Origin: Coriaria nepalensis | Taxonomy: Eukaryota > Streptophyta > Magnoliopsida > Cucurbitales > Coriariaceae | Length of the DNA stretch: 64,000 nucleotides | Assembly: GCA_027186245.1 (NCBI GenBank) | Contig: CP114489.1 | Location: forward strand, 9,431,501-9,495,500 | Direction: 5' to 3' | Part shown: one piece after another, positions 27,614 to 38,869 of the stretch | How positions within the stretch are numbered: the stretch's first letter is position 1 | How the letters are laid out: every line of letters begins with the position of its first letter | The notes under the pieces: model-generated | Seen by the model: the letters and a program-made list of their open reading frames with translations, nothing else | What the model was told of the DNA's origin: nothing | Databases searched by the model: none | Position numbers and translations under genes: made by a program

Positions 27614-29146
27614 AATATTTAAAATTTTAATTAAAAATATATTTTTATCATCTTTAATTTTTATTTAATACTTTTTACTCTATTTAACATTTTGTTTTAA
27701 TTGTTTTTTCTAAACTTTCATGGGTTGTTCCTTTTTTTTTTTTATCTCTTTATTACTCATTTGTATAATCCTAACACTCACGAATGAGTGGTTTCAATTA
27801 TTATGAAGGGGACAGGAGATGCATACATTGACACATATATCAATCTAGCTTCACAGCATTACGAGCTTAGAGATAAGATTCCAAATTAACAAGAGAGAAT
27901 AGTAATTTAGTTTTTAATAAACTTTTTGTTGAATTTTAGTGAACGAGACTTGAAACACGTAATAGATACAGTTTCTAAAAAAATAATAATATTTTTATTA
28001 TTTTGAATTATTTATAGGTTATTATAAAAATAATTTTCGGGACATAATAAATATTTATAAAATTTTACAAGTAATAGTAAAATTTTGTTATGAAATATAG
28101 GTATGTTCGGTTTATGACAGTAAGAAAACAAAATTGGCTCAAGTTCGTGAAATAATATATTATCTTACAAACAATCACACTTTTTATAAAAAATAGTTAA
28201 TCTGCTTTAATAGTCATATATTTGAATTTTCAAAATTCAAACTCCAATGGTAACAAGCTGTTTTAAAAGCCTAATAAGCACCAAAAGAGCTTCACGCCCA
28301 TGCTATGCGCACACGTGTGCGAGTCCCGATAAGATCTCAACCCTTATTTATTATTACAAATACTCATTATTTGCAATCACTTATAAATATTTTAAAATTT
28401 TTCTTCATTTCTAATATAAAATGCATTTAATTGTATTTTATAAAACATTTTTTAGTTTGAATCTTTAACTCATTTTAGTGTAACCAATTGAAAAGTCCAA
28501 CACTTTTTATTTAGTATATGCCATGTCAAAACACACTACCCAGTAGCCACTCATATATACATGTATAGTACTTCCATATTATGTTCGATCAAGATATCTT
28601 CATTAAAACAGTTAAGCTTTCAACTGTCTATATGAAGTTGTCTGTCAGTTCATAGGGAAGAAAACGTTAGTAACTAGTTAGTTAGAGTTTTAATTTCATA
28701 ATTTGTTTATTAATTAGTATGATCAATACAAATTAAGTAAGTAATAATTATCTGACACTTGTAATTATTTAAGCTATCACTTAATTTTCTTTTTACTGAC
28801 TTAGTGATGTATTGGGTCATACTGCTCTCTTAGAGTTTATATCCGGTCTATCATTGAAGGCGCGTGACAGATTTCCCCAGATATGCAGCAATATCTAGTA
28901 TAATTTAGTAGGTTTTTTTTTTTATTTGAATATATTAAGATTGGCAAATGGTAAAACATGTTGCTGATTAAAGGGTGGCTGGTAATGAAATAATGCAGGA
29001 ATTACTTTAAATGCTCAAATGGAGAATGTAGTGTGAAGAAGAGGGTAGAGAGAGATAGAGATGATCCAAGCTATGTCATTACTACTTATGATGGACTCCA
29101 CAACCATCACTCCCCTTTCTATTCCTCTCCTTACTATTACTCCTAG
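26147..29146 (+). CDS. WRKY50/51-like group IIc transcription factor, 187 aa
   Basis: DNA-binding regulator of defence genes. Exons are 26147-26394, 26505-26672 and 28999-29146, totalling 564 nt. The heptapeptide is WRKYGKK (residues 124-130) instead of the usual WRKYGQK. The zinc finger is C144-X4-C149-X23-H173-X-H175. The intron splits the WRKY domain after the PNPR arginine, the conserved position outside groups IIa/b. In Arabidopsis the GKK form is found in WRKY50, 51 and 59; WRKY50/51 act in salicylate-mediated repression of jasmonate signalling. The ATG at 26147 was chosen because it opens the acidic N-terminus (MDNYLQDQN) and an upstream in-frame TTG is not a plant start. A glycine/asparagine-rich linker (96-103) precedes the domain. 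Intron 2 is unusually long (2326 bp). Confidence 0.93.
26976..27122. mobile_element. MITE-like inverted-repeat element in WRKY intron 2
   Basis: Terminal inverted repeats of about 26 bases (left core AATCTATTGGATTAAAATTAG, right its near reverse complement) flank a very AT-rich centre with its own GAATTC-centred dyad. The total is about 147 bp. No clear target-site duplication can be set because the flanks are AT microsatellite. The size and shape fit a MITE; the family is unknown. Confidence 0.5.
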
Positions 29147-30138
29147 ATATTCTTCTTTATATATATATATATATATGTATTATGGGTTATGATACCTACT
29201 TATAAGTTATAACCATGATCCTAATTACTTTGTGCGTTTCTTTGAACTTAAATATTAGCTTGGTTTCGCCATTTAGGATGTTGGTTTATATATAACACTT
29301 GTAGACACATTTCTTATGCAAATTAAGTAGATTGATGAAGGCATAAAGTACATAGCCTAAAAGAAGGGAGCCGTTTTAGGTATTCATTTCCTTTCATGTC
29401 GTTGCTTTATACAATTTTGTCATTATGATGTGTTGGTCGAAGCTGTTGTAGTGTATTTTATTTCGAGACACTTGAAGATTCTCAGCAAGTAGTGATATGG
29501 TGATTGCATCCATTCCCAATCCCATATAGAGTCTATCTACTTTTCTTATATAGTTTATAGAACACTGAGATTTCTTGACAATTCATGCATAAAAATGTAT
29601 TAACATTCTTATGATATTCGTTACCCTTATTATAAAATATTTGAAAAATGGGTAATGGTACACTAATCAATCTGAGATAGAATTTAGATAAATTGAGGTG
29701 AAATAATATACATCTATAAAAATCATTTAATTAATAAATTATAAAATAATTTCGTAAATAATTAATAACTTATTCTATTTTATCTAAATTTTATTTAAGA
29801 TGAATTTCTTTCTTATTTTTCTTGAAATATACTCCCTAGCCATGGAGGATTAATGGGAGGACCACTTGGGGTGTCATCTAGACAAATTATTTTCACTCTA
29901 TTTCTTAATTAATAATGAATAGATAAATTGGAGGGAGGTATTAAGGGAATTGAATGAAAAAAAAAAAAAAAAGGAGAGAGACAAACGACATTACAGTCCC
30001 GAGTTAAGTGTCGTCCAATAGAACTATCCACTAACGACATGACGTACGGGCTAACGGGCACCTTTCACAGCGCCAGCAACGCGCTAAAAATTAATTTCCC
30101 TTGAGAAAAAAATCATATCCAAACAGCTTTACGGACGG
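29147..30138. other. Intergenic between the WRKY gene and the LIP1-like gene
   Basis: No gene was seen. A weak 18-bp inverted repeat around TAGAATTTAGATAAAT (about 29680 and 29780) may mark a second small MITE. The last ~150 bases are GC-richer and are probably the promoter of the GTPase gene. Confidence 0.5.
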
Positions 30139-30156
30139 TTTTTTTTTTTTTTTTTT

Positions 30157-30470
30157 ATGAACTTCGTTGAGAAAAGTTTTCCCAAGTAGAAGAAATCATA
30201 TACAATCAGTCTTCTTCGATTCAGCGGAGCCTCTTTTCGATTTGATTTCAAGTCTTTCAGATCCGGTTTCTCATCTGGTTTCACCTCACGATCTGCTTCT
30301 AAGATCTATTGATTTTGAACTCCACAGTGATGTCTGGAAGGGATTTCTGGATCGAGGTTTGGATCTAGATACAGTTCGAATGTAGTATGGATTTCAGATT
30401 AAAATTCGTGGTGCCTATTTTGAGGAATCGTTTGCCTTTATGGAAGTTGAGTGTGTTTGAAGGTTCTTGA
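30157..30470 (+). promoter_or_regulatory. Probable 5' leader of the LIP1-like gene with short upstream ORFs
   Basis: The segment follows an 18-nt T run. It holds several short ATG-started frames (30157-30189, 30330-30368, 30387-30470), all ending before the main start at 30546. If transcription begins upstream of them, they are candidate uORFs that would damp translation. The transcription start was not located. Confidence 0.4.
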
Positions 30471-30545
30471 TTTGATTGTTGAAGGTCCGCGTGGGAGCGA
30501 ATTAGGTCTGTGTTTTCATTTTTCGTTCTTTTCTGGAGGAAAATC

Positions 30546-33492
30546 ATGTTCAGGAGAGAGCGTGAGAGGGAGAACAATGACCTTAATGGTGGCCCGCTGT
30601 GTGGCCAAGTTCGAGTACTCGTCGTTGGTGATTCAGGTATTTCAAATCAGACTGCGCCTTTTTATTCTTTTTTTAGCAATTTGATTGTTTTTCGATTGAT
30701 TTTTTTGCGTTATGCTTCTTAGCTTTCTGGTTTTATGATTTAATTTGTTAAGAATGAGGATCAAGAGGAGTCAGAGCACTAGTGAAAAATATTTGATTTG
30801 CTGCTTTAGCTATGTTCTAGGTCCTTAGGATGACTGGATTCTTTTTTTTCCAAAGTTGAATAAGTTGAATAACGGAGGGTGCTGATTTTTCAAACTAGAT
30901 GAGTATGGAAGTGTTATAGAAGTGGATTTGATCCCTTTCTGGAAGAATGTAGTATAGAAATTTTTCTATGGTGAGACAACGGATTACAATGTTTGAAGTC
31001 AGTTTCAATCTTACGGTATGAGGGTCGAGGGAAATCTGTGATGCATTTAACAACTTCATTCATTTTCTGCAATATATATTAGTGAAAATTTTATGGGTGC
31101 AAATTTCTTTAATCTTATATCAAAACACTATCCCAGCCGTCGTAGTTACATAAGAATTAAGATTAACTTTTTAAATAATTCTTCATCATTTTTCATCATT
31201 TTAGTGGTGGTGCATCTCTAGTGCCATCTAGCATAATAGGGGTTAAAAGCTCTCATGATAACGTAGTACCACACTTTTCTTTCAAAGGAATTTATGTTGT
31301 ATATGTATTGATCTACCAGATGTCTTTGGTCCCTCAAATTGGACTTGGGGATATGCTGAAGTGTAAAAACCTATTACAAAGGGCTTTATATGCTATCGCG
31401 ATGTGTTTACTTCCCATAATTAAGTATTTAGCTTTTCTTATTGCCTTTTTCTGCTTGATGCCATTACTTCTGTTATAAAATTTATAAATTGTTCATTTTT
31501 CGCCTAGGTGTTGGAAAAACTTCTCTTGTAAATCTGATTGTAAATGGTTCTTCCATCTCACGCCCTTCTCAAACAATTGGTTGTTCAGTTTCTGTTAAGG
31601 TAAATATACCTCCCTTTTGTTCCAATTTAATTCACTTATGACTGAAGTTCTGCGATTCACAAAGTATCAAAATTTTTTATGTTTTTTTAATTTAAATCCA
31701 GCACACTACTTATGGAAGTGCTGGTAGCACTTCAAACAGCATCAAAGGTGATGCAGAAAGAGACTTCTTTGTTGAACTTTGGGATGTGTCAGGACATGAT
31801 CGTTACAAAGATTGTCGCTCTCTTTTCTACTCTCATGTTAATGGTAAGAACCAAATTTATTTTCTTGAAATGATATCCAAGCGTGATTCAGCCATTTCAC
31901 ATTGGCAATTTTAAGTTCTATCATAATTTAAACTAGCCTCAATAGATTCATTTGCATTCAAAAGGTGAATCTAGCTTAATATTCATGGGCAGGTGTTATT
32001 TTTGTTCATGATCTCTCCCAAAGAAGAACAAAAACAAGCTTGCAAAAGTGGGCAGTTGAAATTGCAACCACTGGGACATTTTCTGCTCCTCTCAGCTCTG
32101 GAGGTCCTGGTGGCCTTCCTGTACCTTATATTGTTATTGGAAACAAAGCTGATATTGCTGCAAAAGAGGGTACAAGAGGAAGCAGTGGTAATCTTGTTGA
32201 TGTTGCTCGTCAGTGGGTTGAAAAGCAGGGTTTGCTTCCATCCAGTGAGGAACTTCCTCTAACTGAAAGTTTTCCTGGTGGTGGAAATCTTATTGCTGTA
32301 AGATATTCTAAGGATCTATTAAATTACATTTATCTCTTTCATTATGATATAATATAATAGATTGTGTATTACTTGGTTAGTTTATAGGAAACCAGTTGTT
32401 ACATCAAATACTTCATTACAGTTTTGTTTGATCTGAATAGTATGTGCAACGCAATGAGATAACACGATCAATCATTCTTTATGAAATTGGGTCCTAGCTA
32501 TAATGCTGAAAATTGTAGAGAAATAGTAGCCAAGGAAAAAGTGTAGATTTTTGTGGTGGTTATGAATATCAAGTTCAGATTTGGCTCTCGGGGCTAAATT
32601 GCAGATATTGTCAACTTAATATTATTATCGCATACTAAATGCAGCGTCTTGTGTTTCGGAATTCAGGCTGCCAAAGATGCTAGATACGATAAGGAAGCAA
32701 TGATGAAATTTTTCCATATGGTCTGTATTTTTTTTTTTTCTTCCATCTATTCTTACCTTTACATCCTTCTTGCTTTTCCTCTTCTCACTATCTGCTAGTT
32801 TCTTACTATCTACCTTTTGCAGTTAATCAGAAGAAGATACTTCTCAGATGATACACCCGCACCAAATCCACGGTCCCTGTCTCATTTCCAGACACCTTCT
32901 CGTTTAGATGACACTTTGAGTGATGAGGACCATTCCTACAGACATAAAAGGTATGTTCATTTTTAGCGTGCATCTGGTTTCAAGCATATTTGTCCTTATA
33001 TTTTGTAATTTTACCCATAATACCATTTATTCCATTTAGATATTCCATCTGTAACATGAGTAAACTAGAATTTGTAAAAATCGGATTTTGGTCCAAAAGT
33101 TAGATAAAAACCGAATTCAATACTAAGGCTCCATTTGGATGAACTTATTAAACTAACATTTAGTGAGACTTGACGTTTATATTTTGTGGGTTTAAACTGG
33201 AAATTGTGGGTCCAAACTGGACATAGATAAAGCCTTATTGTCAAATCTTCATTAGAAAATCTCTTCTTAACCTTTTTTTTTTTTTGTTGCCAGTCTAAGC
33301 AATGACCCGTACAAGTACAACACGCTTCCACCACTTCCGGCACAACGCAATCTCACACCACCACCCACACTTTATCCTCAGCAACCAGTTTCAATTTCTG
33401 AAAATTATACCCTCCCGAGGTTTTCTTATTCGGGCTCAACCGAAATAAACACTAGTACTTCTAGAACGAAGCGATCAGATATAAACGTTTGA
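30546..33492 (+). CDS. LIP1: LIP1-type small GTPase (RABL3-like), 336 aa
   Basis: Ras-like GTP-binding protein related to Arabidopsis LIGHT INSENSITIVE PERIOD1, which affects clock light input. Seven exons: 30546-30636, 31508-31599, 31702-31843, 31993-32297, 32667-32720, 32823-32950, 33294-33492, totalling 1011 nt. The P-loop GDSGVGKT is at residues 28-35, the switch II WDVSGH at 88-93 (the D-x-x-G step), and NKAD at 159-162. As usual in this family, an insertion rich in Gly/Ser follows the G3-G4 segment, and a Pro/Ser-rich tail (ending SDINV) lacks a prenylation cysteine, unlike Rab or Rho proteins. The start was chosen because MFRRERERENNDLNGGP is followed directly by the first GTPase strand. 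Confidence 0.9.
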
Positions 33493-34059
33493 TATGTGGT
33501 CCGATATAAACTTGCCATCTCACATTGGGTTATATCACTAGTACTTTTTTCCTTTTTTTCCCTCTCTTTTTTATGGTGCGGTGGGACAGAATGTGGCTTT
33601 TACCATGTTATTTTTCAATTGGCATTGATCATTGTAATTTAGTCCGTTGATTCTTTTGTTCCAATCAAGTTTGATTGGTCCATTTGTGTAGTCTCTATTT
33701 GGGTCCCACTTGGTGTTTCGATGTAGGAGGGGGAGCGAATTTAATCATTATTTTTTATTCTTCTATTTGTCTCTATAACAATATTTCAATAATTTATTTT
33801 GATTCAAAGATTAAAAAAGTGTCGCATGACAAAAAAAATGATAAAAATGCAGGCTGACTAAAATACGATTAATTTATTGAGCCGTATTTGACCATTTTCT
33901 CTTTTTCATTTTTTTCATAATTGTGACTCTTCTTTCTCATTTTCTTTGAATATTGATGAATGACTATAGCTATTGACACTCGATTTGAATATAAAATCTA
34001 CATACTGATATTTGATCTAAATATGAAATATGAAATTTGGAGACTGATATTCGATATGT
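33493..34059. other. 3' flank of the LIP1-like gene
   Basis: Probable 3' UTR and intergenic DNA. No gene or repeat stood out. Confidence 0.5.
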
Positions 34060-34460
34060 AGTTCGGGAACTCAAATCAAGTTCCCGGTCTAGATCGAGTT
34101 CTCGGTTCAAGCCGAAGCATGATTCTATCATTGAAGATCGAGAACTTGGTCTAGATCGATAACTCGGTCTGGGTTCCTGATAACTTGGTTTGGATTGGGA
34201 ACCCAAACCGAGTTATCGGTCTTGAGGGATAGAAACATGTTTCTGTTTGAGTTCTCGGTCCAGACCGAGTTCTCGATCTTCAAGGACAGAATCAGATCGA
34301 GTTCTTGGTCTTCAAGGATATAATTCGACTGAGTTCTCGGTCTTGAAAGATAGAAACATATTTCTGTTTAAGTTCCTAGTCCAGACCGAGTTCCAGACTT
34401 TTAAGGAGAGAAATATGTTTTTGTCTTTGTAGATTGAAAACTCGGTCATGTTTCTATCTT
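34060..34460. repeat. Degenerate array of GAGTTCTCGGTC motifs on both strands
   Basis: A 12-base core (GAGTTCTCGGTC and variants such as GAGTTATCGGTC, GAGTTCTTGGTC) recurs every 20-60 bases. It alternates with its complement (as in AGACCGAGTTC). The longer unit GATAGAAACATGTTTCTGTT also recurs near 34230 and 34350 with changes. The pattern is a decayed, partly inverted minisatellite. No open frame is credible. Confidence 0.75.
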
Positions 34461-34471
34461 TCTAGACTGAG

Positions 34472-34499
34472 AGATATTATATTATATTATATTATATTC
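34472..34499. repeat. (TATTA)n microsatellite
   Basis: Five to six copies of a pentanucleotide TATTA/ATATT lie next to the GAGTTCTCGGTC array. Confidence 0.85.
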
Positions 34500-34727
34500 A
34501 CATGGCAGTTAACTTACGGTCCATATGCTAGTAATGTGACAAAAGCCATCGATGTGACAAGATATAATGATGTGCTAATTCACTTTGATGTTACAATACA
34601 TAGTGATGTGACAATATTGTATATTGTCACCAACCAGATTCATTCAACTTAAAGACTAAGGCATTATATTTCACTACTCATTAGAAAACATTCTACTTCA
34701 CCACTCATCAGAAAACATTTTATTTCA

Positions 34728-34798
34728 CCATTCTACTTCACCATTCTATTTTAACCATTCTACTTCACCATTCTATTTTAACCATTCTACTTCACCAA
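34728..34798. repeat. Tandem repeat, ~28-bp unit
   Basis: Two and a half copies of a unit made of CCATTCTACTTCA and CCATTCTATTTTAA follow each other. A looser, related stretch precedes them (34675-34727). Confidence 0.85.
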
Positions 34799-35136
34799 AT
34801 GTAAGACCATTCTCAACATTGATACCCAAACAATAATACCTGAAGAATTAGCTGTGAAGCAGATGATGAATCGTTCGTTACTGTGTACCACATAGAGTTA
34901 AAGTGTGTTGACCATGCCTATAATTGGTATAATAGTTATGTGTTGATATAATGTTTACCAATATTCAACCTCGCAACATATGTTTGGTCATTAATATTCA
35001 ATATTCATTCATCAGCCGCTACTTAGACCATAGACCTCTCTCCAAAGCTGAATATGGATTTCAAAAACTCTAAATGGGATTTTTTCTCTAGAGAAAGAGA
35101 GAGAAAAGTGATAGCTATGGCAAAGAGGAGAGAAGA

Positions 35137-35408
35137 TATCAGGGAAGACTCCTCAAATCAAGTTCAAGATCTCAAAACATAATGTAGAGGCTCAAAATAC
35201 GATTGTAACAACAAAGAAATCTTCTGTGATAGCTACAAGAATCACATTTAAATATGCTTTAATTGTTAGGCTTAATTTTACCTATCTTCCCTAAAATAGG
35301 ATCAATACAATTATATATATTTTGGCACTATCATTTGTAAAATGTGTATAGAATTCTTCATCAATAGCAATAAGAATTTCTATTCTAATCTTCACCAAAA
35401 TCTCATCA
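35137..35408 (+). repeat. 5' LTR of the outer copia element
   Basis: This 272-bp repeat matches 44394-44659 with some 20 substitutions and a 6-nt indel by eye. It is followed at once by the degenerate primer-binding site. Confidence 0.9.
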
Positions 35409-35419
35409 TGATATCAGGA

Positions 35420-38400
35420 AAGCCACCCTCTACTAAGAATTCGATCCTCCACTATGAAAATACCCATAACCCCATCACCACCCCCACCATCTCCCAGAGA
35501 AATCCCTCGTATTACTCTCAATATCAATTCCCAGATCAATGAAAAATTCACATCCTGGACCTTCCCTCAATGGTGTGCCCAGTTCGAAGCCCTCCTTATT
35601 AGGTATAATCTCCTTGACCATGTTACCAGTGATAAGATCTGCCCTCCACCCAATCATAACTCCACTTCTGACCCTCACAAAACTCACTAGATAAGACGAG
35701 ACAAACTTATCCTCAGTGCCCTTCTGGCATCCACGATCACCACCATCATATCATTCATCTCCATTGCCAAAACCTCTCAGGAGGCATGGAGAAAACTCCA
35801 CACCATGTATGCCAGCAAGTCTCAAACTAGGATATGCAACTAAAAGAAGAACTTACTTAGATTAAGAAGGGAAATCAGACGGTCCAAGAGTACCTGCATA
35901 TTGTTAAATCCCTCGTAGATGAATCTTCTTCATCGATCATTCAATCTCTGAAGATGATTTAACTCCTTACATCCTCAATGATATGGGCGTCGATTTTTGT
36001 GAGATAACAGCTCCAATCTGTGCCCGAGTATGCCCCTCACCTTCGAGGAGTTACATGATCTCCTGGTAGGTCACAATGCATATTTGTGCCACCTTGAAGC
36101 CACCTTTCAGCAGCTGGTTGCCACCGCCAACTACTCCAATCGAAGATCTGGTCATGGTTCTTTCTTTAATGGCCCCTCCTCTAAGAGCTCTTCAAAGCTC
36201 GTTCTATTGGAACTTCACCAAAAACCCCTTCCTTAGCCTAGTATCAATCAAATTGCAGCCCACGAGAAAATAGGAAACCTAAGCCTAATGGCTAGAGACG
36301 TTACACACCAAAATGCCAACTTTGTGATCAACTAGGCCATATTGCTAAATATTGTCCCCGGTTCAATTTTACTGCAACAACGACAAACTATGTCTCAACT
36401 TCACCAGCCCAAGACACAGAGTGGCTTATAGACTCGGCAACTTCCCAAAATATCACTAGTGATTTGGCTAATCTTTCTATTCACTCTGAATATGATGGCA
36501 CTGACGAGGTTGTTTTCGGTGATGGTTCAGGTTTGTATGTCTCTCACATTGGTTCATTGGTTCTTTACGCACCCATATACACCTTTCATTTAAATAATAC
36601 CCTTTGTGTTCCAAATATTCGCAAAAAACTTATCTTTGTCCATCACTTTACACTTCAAAATCATGTTATGTTGAATTTTACCCTTATTTTTTTCTTGTGA
36701 AAGATTAGACCACGGGATCGATTCTATTCAAAGGTACGTGTGAAAATGGTGTTTACACCCTACCGGAGTCCATGGTGAAATCTCCTCAAAAGGTTGCAAA
36801 TGTGCATGAAAGGATCTCCGTTGATGGGGGCACAAATGCCTAGGACATCCATCCCATAAAATTGTCCATCAAATTGTGAACTCTTTTTCTCTTCCAATTG
36901 TCAAAGAAACTATTTCTCACCTTTGTACTTCTTGTTCCATCAATAAAGCTCACAAACAACCATTTCGGCAAATTAGTCTTCAAAGTCATGCACCACTTAA
37001 TTTACACTGATGTTTGGGGCCCCTCAAATTTAATTGGCATCGATGAATCACGTTATTACCTAATTCTGGTTGATCATTTCACAAAATATATTTGATTTTA
37101 TCATATGGAAACAAAATATGGTGTTAGCATAATATTTCCTCAATTTAAACATCTTGTTGAAACTAGATTTCAATCCAAAATCAAAACCATTTATTCAGAC
37201 AACGGTGGTGAATTTGTGGCCTTAAAAAAATATTTTTCAATTCATGGCATAAGCCACTATACCACTGCTCCTCATATACCATAACAAAATGGCATTTTCG
37301 AGCAACGTTGCCGCCATTTAATGGAAATGGGCCTTACACTATTACATGATGCTTCCCTACCCTTGAAATATTGGCCCTATGCATTTTCCACTGCTGCCTA
37401 CCTTATTAATCATTAACCCACCCCTCTTCTCAAAAACAAATCTCCATTTGAAGCATTATTTAACCAACCACCAAATTATCTCAAGCTAAAAAAATTTGTT
37501 TCTTTATGCTTCCCTCTCACTCAGCCGTACAACACAAATAAACTGCAGCCTAAAGCTATTCATTGTCTCTTTGCGGGCTATTCCTTGGCCCAAAATGCCT
37601 ACAAATATCTTGATCCATTAACCACCAGAATATATCACTCAAGACATGTCATGTTCGATGAAATCCAAAATGGTCCCTCGGCAAACCTAACGCCATCGTC
37701 GTCCCGGCACGTGCTCCACCCATCCACAAAGCATCTTCATCCATTCTGCAGCCTCTACCAGTCACTTCGCCTAGGGAGCACATCTTCACACCACCTCCAG
37801 GTACCGCCTCTAACTCCTCTTTCCTTAATTTTCAAGCTTTAGATTTTGTCTCCTTAAGCCCTCACTCCCTTACATCACATGATATACTAAGATCTTCATC
37901 AAATTCGCATGATATTCCTGTCATGCGTCATCCTACTCTGCTCCTTGCTCCCACCTCTACTCGCTGTGAACCCCCTGCTCCGCAGATTACCCGCACCCAC
38001 CCCATGACCACTCAGTTATTGAATAGCGTCCATAAACCTAAACACCTCCATTCCACCATCAAACATCCCTTTCCCAACACGTTTGAACCAACCTCTATGG
38101 AACAAGGAACCACGTTGGTTGACAACCATGTTCGAAGAACTCACTGCCCTAATGAGACATAGTACTTGGGACCTGAAACCCTCCCCCGCGCCAAAAAAAC
38201 AAATACTTGCAAACTTGTGGGTTACAAATGCGTATTCTGGGTAAAGAGGAAATCCGGAGAATTTGTAGATTAGTTTAAAGGGCGACTTGTTACCCAAAGG
38301 CTACCATCAACATCCCAAGTTGGACTAGAAAGAAACATTTAGCCCTGTTGTGAAGTCGGTTGTAATTCGAACTGTCCTAACGGTTGCTGTAATGCAAGGA

Positions 38401-38635
38401 TGGCCCTTAAGACAACTTGATGTCAATAATGCACTCATGCATGGGAAGCTAACTGAAACCGTTTACATGACTCAACCCCAGGATTCAAAGATGCCTCGAA
38501 ACCTAATCATGTTTGCAGGTTACATAAGGCAATTTATGGCCTGAAACAAGCCCCTCGAGCCTGGTACTCGGCTCTAATAATGGCAATACTGAGTCTTGGT
38601 TTTCAAAACTCAAAGGCAAACTCCTCATTGTTTAT
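35420..38635 (+). pseudogene. Outer copia gag-pol, 5' part (gag to first RT block)
   Basis: Fragments of gag (FTSWTFPQWCAQFEAL, 35540 on; then FEELHDLLVGH at 36030), zinc knuckle, protease, integrase (DVWGPSNLIG; SDNGGEFV near 37195) and the start of the RT ([13 protein letters not shown], ~38410) lie in changing frames with many stops. The RT is cut at 38635 by the nested element. Confidence 0.85.
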
Positions 38636-38790
38636 TGTTGAAAGTCTTACCAGAACCGTAGGAATTAGGCTATAATTATGTATCATATTTGAGTAAATTT
38701 TATATTTAGATAAATAGATAAATTGGTGGTGTAGAATAGTAACTATAGGGATCTATTCTTTATTAGGCAGATTACTTTCCTATTTGGAAT
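38636..38790 (+). repeat. 5' LTR of the nested copia element (end uncertain)
   Basis: This matches 43209-43365 closely. Beyond about 38790 the similarity is lost and no primer-binding site was recognised, so the right border is approximate. Confidence 0.75.
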
Positions 38791-38869
38791 CTTATAAGGG
38801 TCTATAAGTATGTTCTTTAAAACTAGTTTTCCGCTGCCCCTAGAAGATGTCGGAATTCACCTGTGATCA

